A stretch of DNA of 64,000 bases from Malassezia japonica (taxonomy: Eukaryota > Basidiomycota > Malasseziomycetes > Malasseziales > Malasseziaceae). The position numbers and the translations under genes were made by a program. The stretch's first letter is position 1, and the number at the start of each line of letters is the position of its first letter. Positions 57,908 through 64,000 of this stretch are shown here, one piece after another. The notes below the pieces were generated by a model. The model made no database searches. It was not told where the DNA came from and saw only the letters and a list, made by a program, of their open reading frames with translations. The DNA is taken from positions 1,178,001 through 1,242,000 of the forward strand of contig NC_083370.1 in NCBI RefSeq assembly GCF_029542785.1. Direction: 5' to 3'.

Positions 57908-59401
57908 CTACTCCTGCGGCGCATCATGCGAGCCCTTGGCAAAGAACGCTGGGGGCTGCGCTGCGATCCCCTCCAAACCTTGTCCCGAAGACACCGGGTA
58001 GGGCTGCGGCTGCACGCTCGCGCCCAAGAGCGACGAGAGCCCCTCTGGGCGGGCCGTAATGAGCCGCTTGAGCCACTCGTTTTCGGTACGCAGGCGCTCG
58101 TTGTCCTGCTTCAGCTCGTTCACCTGGGATTCCAGCTCCCGGGCCGACATCTCGAGCGCCGCTTCGCGTTGCTTCTTCTTTACACGGAAGCGCGCACTGG
58201 CCGCCGTATTCCGCCGGCGCTTGTCCTCCTCGATCGCCTGGCGGTTCGTCTCGGCATCCGCCTCGGGGTTGCCGGTGTCGACGAGCTTGACGCGGTCAGA
58301 CACGTTCGGGCCGTTGCGGTTGCGCGACGACTCGGGCTTCGCCGAGTCGCTCTGCGAGCCCGACTGGTCGTCGTCCTGCTCGGGGGCCGGCTCGAGGTGC
58401 GTCGAGTTGCTGCGGCTGAGCGCCGACGACGAGCTGCGCTTCTTGGCCGATGGCACCTTGCTCGCATCGCCCGGCGCGGCAAACGTGAACTCGGACGCTG
58501 GCGCACGCTCGCCGAGGCTGCTGGCGCTGCGCGCCGAGGAGCTTGGTGCGCTGCCCGACGGGCGGTTCTGCGGCGGTGCGTTGAGCACCTGGAACGGGTC
58601 CACCGGTGTGTGCGGCGCGGCAAAGCCGTTCGGGACACCGCTGGCACCGCTCGGACTCGCCGGCGGCTGCCATTGGCGCTGTGGGGCCTGGGCCGCACCG
58701 TTGAGGTGCGGCAAGTTTTGCAGCACGTTGGGGTTCTTGGACAAGAGGTACTGCAGCGCGAGCGTCGACGTCAGGTCCCAGTTCTGGCCCGGTGCGCCCG
58801 GGGCGGCTGCGGCGGCAGGCGCGCCCGGCTCGGCGTTTTGCACACGCCAAGCCGCCGCGTCCTGGGGCGAAATGCCCGGCTGAGATGCCGGGAAGGTCGC
58901 GGCGCGCTGTGGCTCTGCGCGCGGCGTGCCCATGGCCTCGTGGAAACTGCCCGCAAAGCCTGCTGCCGGCGTATCGTTCAGCGGACCCTGATAAGACGGT
59001 CCCGAGGCGGTGCGCGTTTCGCGGTCCAGCTCGCGGTTCTTATCCCGCGCCGCGTTCGAGTGCGCACTTGACGCGGCAAAATAGCGCTGCATCTTATCTT
59101 CCTCGTCCTCGCGGCGCGCGCCCTCGGCCTTGGACGGCTCCTTTTCCTCGTCACCGATCAAGGCATGGCCCATCGGTCCGTCGAACGAGAAACTCGCGTT
59201 GGTCCACAGCGACAGCTGATTTGCAAAGTTCGTCACGGCCTCGTCTGCATGTTCTGGGCTCGCCGACGGCAGTGTATTGAGCCCCGCGAGGAGGTGGTTG
59301 GTGTCGCCCGACGTCGCCTCCACGTTTTCCGGCGGAGCACCCTCCTGGAACTGATTGAGCCCCAGGATAAAGGAGATAGAATTGTGATCTTCGCTTGTCA
59401 T
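57908..59401 (-). CDS. bZIP transcription factor, MetR/Cys-3/Zip1 type
   Basis: Single exon, 497 residues. The basic region and zipper near the C-terminus read RRRNTAASARFRVKKKQREA followed by MSARELESQVNELKQDNERL with heptad Leu; this is the Cys-3/MetR/Zip1/Met4 class that controls sulfur metabolism, rather than Gcn4. The N-terminal 300 residues are disordered, Ala/Pro/Ser/Asn-rich with acidic patches, as for an activation domain. The leader carries a 62-codon upstream ORF whose stop overlaps the start codon (ATGA) and a strong inverted repeat. Target genes cannot be read. Confidence 0.82.
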   Translation of the reverse strand: MTSEDHNSISFILGLNQFQEGAPPENVEATSGDTNHLLAGLNTLPSASPEHADEAVTNFANQLSLWTNASFSFDGPMGHALIGDEEKEPSKAEGARREDEEDKMQRYFAASSAHSNAARDKNRELDRETRTASGPSYQGPLNDTPAAGFAGSFHEAMGTPRAEPQRAATFPASQPGISPQDAAAWRVQNAEPGAPAAAAAPGAPGQNWDLTSTLALQYLLSKNPNVLQNLPHLNGAAQAPQRQWQPPASPSGASGVPNGFAAPHTPVDPFQVLNAPPQNRPSGSAPSSSARSASSLGERAPASEFTFAAPGDASKVPSAKKRSSSSALSRSNSTHLEPAPEQDDDQSGSQSDSAKPESSRNRNGPNVSDRVKLVDTGNPEADAETNRQAIEEDKRRRNTAASARFRVKKKQREAALEMSARELESQVNELKQDNERLRTENEWLKRLITARPEGLSSLLGASVQPQPYPVSSGQGLEGIAAQPPAFFAKGSHDAPQE

Positions 59402-59586
59402 CGCGATATGTTAGGACGCCAGAGGGGATCTCGCAGACCGAGCTTAACTTGAGTGCATTCGGCGGTAGGAGGGCCCTTCGCGCTGACGAGATTGAAGCCG
59501 TCGCTGACGCCACCGCCCGTTTTTCGGCCGTAAAGGCCGTCACGGGCGGTGCCGGCTGACGGATGCCGGCAGGCCAAGTAGGCCAT
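59398..59586 (-). other. Upstream ORF overlapping the bZIP start (ATGA)
   Basis: A 62-codon frame starting with ATG at 59586 ends in TGA at 59400-59398, sharing bases with the bZIP ATG (59401-59399). If it lies in the mRNA leader, translation of the regulator would depend on reinitiation or leaky scanning. No similarity to known peptides is evident. Confidence 0.35.
59511..59551. repeat. Nested inverted repeat in the bZIP/SEC21 divergent gap
   Basis: CACCGCCCGT (59511-59520) pairs perfectly with ACGGGCGGTG (59542-59551), and inside lies CGGCC-GTAAA-GGCCG (59525-59539): a 10-bp stem capped by a 5-bp hairpin. It is 110 bp upstream of the bZIP start within the candidate leader, and inside the upstream ORF. 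The rest of the 315-bp gap (59402-59716) shows nothing else recognised. Confidence 0.55.
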
Positions 59587-59716
59587 TATTTACCGCTACC
59601 TCCACATAGCCTACAAGGGACCGTTAACATGGTGCCAAGCTGGCGACGCGCCGTGCTCGTCGCTGTGTCGGAACCTGCACGGGACGCCTGGGTCGGCGTA
59701 CGTGCGCGGCTGAAGC

Positions 59717-62533
59717 ATGTCGTTCAAGAAGGACGAGGAGGCCGGTGTGGTCTCATTCCGCCAGGACAAGACCGCTGTCATTCAGGAGGCGCGTGTCTTC
59801 CATGACTCCAACATTAGCCCCCGGAAATGCCGGATCTTGTTGACCAAGATCCTCTACCTTCTCTACAATGGTGAGAAGTTTTCTCGGCAAGAGGCGACGG
59901 CGCTCTTCTTCGGAGCGACGAAGCTCTTCCAAAACAAGGATGCAGCGCTGCGCCAGATCGTGTACCTCGTGATCAAGGAGCTCGCGCCGCACGCCGACGA
60001 CGTGATTATGGTCACTGCGTCCATCATGAAGGACATGCAGCCCAACACCGAGGTCGTGTACCGCCCCAACGCGATTCGCGCGCTGACGCGTGTCGTCGAC
60101 CCGAGCATGATCCAGGGCCTCGAGCGGTACCTCAAGTCGGCGATCGTCGACCGGAATCCGTCGGTGGCCTGCGCGGCGATTGTCTCGTCCTACCACCTCT
60201 TTACGAGCGCCAAGGACGTTGTGCGCCGCTGGGGTAACGAGGTGTCGGAGGCGATCAACATGCGCCCTTCGATGTCGCCGAGCGGCGGCGGATTCGCCGG
60301 CCTCGGCGGCCGCGGCATCACGCTGCGTTTCGGCGGCGGCGACAACCAGTCGAGCCAGACGGAGCAGGTGAACGTGCCGAGCATGAGCTACATTGTGCAG
60401 TACCACGCGCTCGGTCTCTTGTACCTCGCGCGCCAGGGTGACAGGATCGCCGTGACGAAGCTCATTCAGCAGCTCGGCGGCGCTAAAGGCACGTCGCAAG
60501 GCATCGCGCTGCGCAACCCCTATGCCCTCTGTATGCTTGTGCGCTACACGGCCAAGATCGCAGAGGAGGACCCCAACATGCGCGCGCCGCTCGTCGAGCT
60601 GCTCGAGGGCTGGCTGCGCCACAAGAGCGACATGGTCAACTACGAGGCGGCGCGTGCGCTCTGTGCGATGAGCGGCATTCCCACCGAGCAGCAGACGCGC
60701 GCGATTGCCGTGCTGCAAATGTTCCTCTCGTCGCCGCGTGCGACGCTCAAGTTTGCGGCGGTGCGCACTCTCGCCGAGCTCGCGCAGACGCGCCCTGCGG
60801 CGGTGCAGGCGTGCAACGTCGACATGGAGAATTTGATTACCGACTCGAACCGCGGTGTGGCGACGTATGCGATTGCGACGCTGCTCAAGACCGGCAACGA
60901 GTCGTCGGTCGACCGCCTGATTAAGCAGATCAGCGGCTTCATGTCCGAGATCAGCGACGAGTTCAAGATCATTGTCGTGGACGCCATCCGCTCGCTCTCA
61001 TTCAAGTTCCCGTCGAAGCAGTCGGCGATGCTTGGTTTCCTGTCGGGCGTCCTGCGCGACGAGGGCGGCTACGAGTTCAAGCGGTCGGTCGTCGAGGCGA
61101 TCTTTTCCATGGCCAAGTTTGTGAGTGGCAGCAAGGAGACGGCGCTCGGCCACCTCTGCGAGTTCATCGAGGACTGCGAGTTCACCAAGCTGAATGTGCG
61201 CATCCTCCATCTGCTCGGTCTCGAAGGGCCGCAGATGCCCGAGCCGCACAAGTACATTCGCTTCATCTACAACCGCGTCATTCTCGAGAATGCGATTGTG
61301 CGTGCCGCGGCGGTGAACAGTCTGTCCAAGTTTGGCTCGCACAATGCGCAGCTCACTGCGCGCATCCGCGTGCTGCTGCGGCGCTGCCTCGAGGACGTGG
61401 ACGACGAGGTGCGTGACCGCGCCGCGCTCGCGCTCCGCCTCCTCGACCAGGGCGCGCTCAACGAGCAGCTCGTGCAGAACGACGCGCAGCCCGATCTCGC
61501 CGAGCTCGAAGCGAGTTTGAACTCGTACGTGGCCAGCGGATCCACGACGCCGTTCGACTTCCAGAGCGTGCCGCACCTCTCGCGTGCCGAGGCCGCGCAG
61601 CAGGCGTACGAGGCGCGCTCGCGCGAGGTCGACAGCGTCGCGCTCGGCAGCAGCAAGGAGGCCGTGCCGGTGCCCGAGGCGAGTGCCGCGATGGTCGGCG
61701 CGGGCCTCGACCCCTATGCCGGCTACGCGCAGCAGCTTGGCCAAGTCGCCGAGTTTGCGTCGTACGGCCCGCTGCTCACCTCCTCGCCCATCGACGCGCC
61801 CGTGGCGCTGACTGAGAGCGAGACCGAGTACGTGGTGACCGCCGTGAAGCACGTCTTCTCTGAGCACATTGTGCTGCAGTACAACGTGACCAACACCCTC
61901 GCCGAGATTGTGCTGGAGGATGTGGTGGTGATGGTCGGTGGCCTGGCCGAGGCTGGTCTCGAGGAGGAGTTTATCCTCCCTGTTGCGCAGCTCTCGTCGG
62001 CGTCGCCCAGCGGCACGGTGTACGTGTCGCTGAAGCGCGACCCCGCGCTGCCCTTCCCCCTTGCCACGCTCAGCAGCTCGTTGCGGTTCGTCTCGAAGGA
62101 GGTCGACCCCACGAGCGGCGAGCCGGAACCCGAGGGCTATCCGGACGAATACCAGACCGAGGAGCTCGACCTCGGCGTCTCGGACTACATCCAGCCGACC
62201 GATGTCAACTTTGAGGCGGTGTGGGACGAGCTGGAGCCGGACGCGAGTGCGACCGAGACCTTTGCCCTGACGGCGCTCGAGTCGCTCGACGCGTCCTGCT
62301 CGACGCTGATCGAGATTCTTGGCATGCAGCCGCTCGGCGGCACCGAGGCGCCAGCGAACCCCAGCGTGCACACCATGATGCTCGCAGGCCGCGTGGCGCG
62401 CGTCTCGGGCATGGAGACGGTGCTCGCGCGTGTGCGCATGATGTACCAGCCCTCGGAAGGCGTCACTATGGAACTGAATGTGCGCGCGCCGAGCGACGAG
62501 GCGTGCCTCTTTGTCCTCTCGGCCATTGCATAG
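59717..62533 (+). CDS. SEC21: Coatomer subunit gamma (COPI)
   Basis: Single exon, 938 residues. N-terminal adaptin-like HEAT solenoid: SFKKDEEAGVV, KCRILLTKILYLLYNGEKF, ATKLFQNKDAALRQIVYLVIKEL, VYRPNAIRAL, SSYHLFTSAKDVVRRW; then the linker and the C-terminal gamma-COP appendage (VTAVKHVFSEHIVLQYNVTNTL, FILPVAQLSS, MQPLGGTEAP). Subunit of the heptameric COPI coat on Golgi-ER retrograde vesicles; the appendage recruits ArfGAP. The length matches the yeast protein (935). No intron, in contrast with most genes here. Confidence 0.96.
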   Translation: MSFKKDEEAGVVSFRQDKTAVIQEARVFHDSNISPRKCRILLTKILYLLYNGEKFSRQEATALFFGATKLFQNKDAALRQIVYLVIKELAPHADDVIMVTASIMKDMQPNTEVVYRPNAIRALTRVVDPSMIQGLERYLKSAIVDRNPSVACAAIVSSYHLFTSAKDVVRRWGNEVSEAINMRPSMSPSGGGFAGLGGRGITLRFGGGDNQSSQTEQVNVPSMSYIVQYHALGLLYLARQGDRIAVTKLIQQLGGAKGTSQGIALRNPYALCMLVRYTAKIAEEDPNMRAPLVELLEGWLRHKSDMVNYEAARALCAMSGIPTEQQTRAIAVLQMFLSSPRATLKFAAVRTLAELAQTRPAAVQACNVDMENLITDSNRGVATYAIATLLKTGNESSVDRLIKQISGFMSEISDEFKIIVVDAIRSLSFKFPSKQSAMLGFLSGVLRDEGGYEFKRSVVEAIFSMAKFVSGSKETALGHLCEFIEDCEFTKLNVRILHLLGLEGPQMPEPHKYIRFIYNRVILENAIVRAAAVNSLSKFGSHNAQLTARIRVLLRRCLEDVDDEVRDRAALALRLLDQGALNEQLVQNDAQPDLAELEASLNSYVASGSTTPFDFQSVPHLSRAEAAQQAYEARSREVDSVALGSSKEAVPVPEASAAMVGAGLDPYAGYAQQLGQVAEFASYGPLLTSSPIDAPVALTESETEYVVTAVKHVFSEHIVLQYNVTNTLAEIVLEDVVVMVGGLAEAGLEEEFILPVAQLSSASPSGTVYVSLKRDPALPFPLATLSSSLRFVSKEVDPTSGEPEPEGYPDEYQTEELDLGVSDYIQPTDVNFEAVWDELEPDASATETFALTALESLDASCSTLIEILGMQPLGGTEAPANPSVHTMMLAGRVARVSGMETVLARVRMMYQPSEGVTMELNVRAPSDEACLFVLSAIA

Positions 62534-62713
62534 TCGTAAGCCTAGCAAGAAAACAGGAATGGATCACACTGCGCTGCGCAATAGTCTCGCGTATATTTTT
62601 ATGCTCTGTAGGAAAGAGGGGCAGTACAGAAACCCCAACTACCGATGCCACACAGAGTCGCACATTCCAGGAATGGCCGATATATGGGTCGTCAAACCGA
62701 CACAGACAGCGAT

Positions 62714-63089
62714 TTAACGCAGGCGGCTGGGGTCAGAAGAAGCACACGTACCGAGCCTCACGCTCCGACTCGAGCAGAGCAAGGATATCGTTCTCGCGGA
62801 CGGGGCCCTTGACGTTACGGATGATGCTGCGCGAAGTGTCGTCCATGAACTCAACGCGGCACTGGATCACACCACCGCGCGAGCCGGTACGGCCAAGAAC
62901 CTTGATAACCTGTAGGGTCAGCGTCTGTCCGGCCAGAGGGTGTCGTTGCCACGTCTGCACTCGCACAAAGCACAAAGCACAAAGCACAAGCGCACATCGC
63001 GCGCATCACACACACCCTCCTGTAGCGCCATAGCGCCATTCAATACGTACGCGCGCAAGCTTGACGGGGACCTTAGCAGAAGACTCCAT
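62714..63089 (-). CDS. RPS28: 40S ribosomal protein eS28
   Basis: Exons 63089-63051, 62909-62752, 62726-62714; introns 141 and 25 nt; 69 residues. Exon 1 gives [13 protein letters not shown]; exon 2 [20 protein letters not shown] and [20 protein letters not shown]; the last exon is only 13 nt and encodes RLR plus stop, which is the family's conserved C-terminus. eS28 sits at the mRNA exit of the small subunit. The first intron is the longest placed in the window and includes GCACAAA repeats. It shares a 168-bp divergent promoter with PEX14 that has TCACGTGA. Confidence 0.96.
62963..62989. repeat. GCACAAA tandem repeat in RPS28 intron 1
   Basis: Three perfect 7-bp GCACAAA units and a partial fourth at 62963-62989, inside the 141-nt intron. 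Simple-sequence repeat; no C/D or H/ACA snoRNA signature found in the intron. Confidence 0.7.
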
Positions 63090-63188
63090 ATTGTATCGTC
63101 AACGGATGAGAACAAGCGGTGCGGCGTTTCGGCCGTGCTAGTTTTTCCTCCCGTTTCCCACACCGGCGCGTGCAATGCAGTTTTAAAA

Positions 63189-63196
63189 TCACGTGA
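63189..63196. promoter_or_regulatory. Palindromic TCACGTGA between RPS28 and PEX14
   Basis: Eight-base perfect palindrome TCACGTGA in the 168-bp divergent gap, the optimal Cbf1-like site. Confidence 0.4.
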
Positions 63197-63257
63197 GCAA
63201 CAGTCCACGTGGAGGCCACGTACGTCGCGTGGCGCCCCGCACGGTCGGTGCGACGCC

Positions 63258-64000
63258 ATGGGGTCGGACGAGGCGCCCCCGGACGCCCAGCACGGGCAGG
63301 CCGTGCGCTTTCTCACGACACTGCGCTCAAATGAGGGCGAGAGCCATGATACGTCCAAGCCGTTGGTTGTCACCGACAAGCAGCGCGAATTTCTGCAGTC
63401 CAAGGGCATGAGCGACGATGCGATCGAGCACGCACGCCGCGAGGCCGAGCGGCCCGAGAACCTGCCGATGGCCGACGCATACATGTCGCAGCAGCAGGGC
63501 GCGAGTGACGACGATGCACTCTTTGCGCGCGCCGCTCACGCGTTTGACAACCCGCTCGACGCGGAGGGGCATGCTCCGGCGGTGCCGGACCGCACCTATC
63601 CGCGCTCGCCACTCGCACTGTACTCCACGACGCACGGTCCGACGCGCGACGCAAACGAGATTCTCGAGAGCTACGCGTCGACAGTGATGCGGCCTCGGTA
63701 CGATGTGCTCGTCAACTTTTTCCGTGTCTTGCACCTGTTCCTGATGCTCGGCGGCGGCATGGCCGCGATCGGCGTCGCGCTCTACCGCAAGTATGTCCTG
63801 CCGCGCCTGTCGCAGACGATCGACGCACGCACGAGCCTGCTGCGCTTGCAGCTCGAGCAGTTCCACAAGCTCATTGAGCTGACCACGACGCTGAGCAAGG
63901 AGCGCGTCGCCTCGCTCCTTCCCCCGAACTATGAGCCTGTCTGGGTCGAGGCGCCTGCCGAGCCCAAGAAGAAAGACGGTCTCGAGGCGGATCAGGGCGA
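63258..64000 (+). CDS. PEX14: Peroxisomal membrane protein Pex14 (3' partial)
   Basis: Open from the ATG at 63258 to the window end (247 codons). The N-terminal Pex14 domain is recognisable: AVRFLTTLRSN, then TDKQREFLQSKGMSDDAIEH, where the pattern corresponds to the helical F-x-x-x-KGL segment that binds Pex5 WxxxF motifs, though with an insertion of about 15 residues. A hydrophobic segment (LHLFLMLGGGMAAIGVALY) and a following helical coiled coil (RTSLLRLQLEQFHKLIELTT) are in the usual order. Pex14 forms the docking pore for matrix-protein import. The downstream end is beyond the window, so C-terminal features are unknown. Confidence 0.8.
   Translation, partial: MGSDEAPPDAQHGQAVRFLTTLRSNEGESHDTSKPLVVTDKQREFLQSKGMSDDAIEHARREAERPENLPMADAYMSQQQGASDDDALFARAAHAFDNPLDAEGHAPAVPDRTYPRSPLALYSTTHGPTRDANEILESYASTVMRPRYDVLVNFFRVLHLFLMLGGGMAAIGVALYRKYVLPRLSQTIDARTSLLRLQLEQFHKLIELTTTLSKERVASLLPPNYEPVWVEAPAEPKKKDGLEADQG

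Noticed and set aside
57899..59071. 390-codon plus-strand frame antisense to the bZIP gene.
   Set aside because: Arg/Leu-rich low-complexity translation with no recognisable fold; the bZIP signature is on the other strand.
62910..63050. Possible snoRNA in the 141-nt RPS28 intron.
   Set aside because: The only C-box-like TGATG is imperfect and the only CTGA is the branch-point motif; no H/ACA fold was evident.
1..64000. Transposons, insertion sequences, CRISPR arrays, viral insertions.
   Set aside because: No transposase, reverse transcriptase, integrase, terminal repeats or spaced direct repeats were seen on either strand.

Overview
The window reads as nuclear DNA of a compact basidiomycete yeast, most likely Malassezia or a close Ustilaginomycotina relative. 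Evidence: about 38 protein genes with clear fungal orthologues on both strands, intergenic gaps of tens of bases, GC-rich coding sequence, a siderophore transporter, glucosylceramide synthase, and GT-AG introns that are extraordinarily short. I placed 50 coding introns by restoring reading frame and conserved motifs; 33 are exactly 22 nt. No tRNA, rRNA, transposon, CRISPR array or viral element was recognised. Species is not determined.

Layout. 1-9.3 kb: mitochondrial DEAD-box helicase (5' cut by the window edge), ORC3, PIS1, a mitochondrial carrier, NPR2 and a secreted glutaminyl cyclase-like enzyme. 9.3-18 kb: a large Slh1/ASCC3 helicase, an altered peroxiredoxin, PHS1 and ALG12. 17.7-25 kb: a same-strand genome-maintenance run, APC10 to SLD2 to RAD5, next to the divergent RNA polymerase II phosphatase FCP1. 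25-38 kb: ribosome-biogenesis factor UTP17/WDR75, an 876-residue secreted glycine-rich protein of unknown function, a PXA-domain protein tandem with GAL7, a CTR copper transporter, dCMP deaminase, PHO13 and a voltage-sensor-like membrane protein. 38-51 kb: casein kinase I (HRR25), an MFS transporter, UTP11, a TspO-like protein, NAS2, an arrestin, SFA1, an FGGY kinase, glucosylceramide synthase and IND1. 51.7-57 kb: an AT-richer island holding a siderophore transporter and a sugar transporter around a 1.2 kb shared promoter. 57-64 kb: a five-intron VOC/glyoxalase-like gene, a bZIP regulator, coatomer gamma (SEC21), RPS28 and PEX14 (3' cut).

Genome architecture is the most unusual aspect. Convergent neighbours repeatedly share stop-codon bases (ALG12/RAD5, CTR/DCD1, FGGY/GCS), same-strand neighbours are 16-54 bp apart, and divergent pairs share promoters of about 15-60 bp. 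Individual oddities include an apparent one-nucleotide exon in casein kinase I, a four-copy palindromic motif array between NPR2 and the cyclase gene, an IND1 without its CxxC, a peroxiredoxin with Ser at the peroxidatic position, and a paired CCAAT/GATA element upstream of the siderophore transporter.
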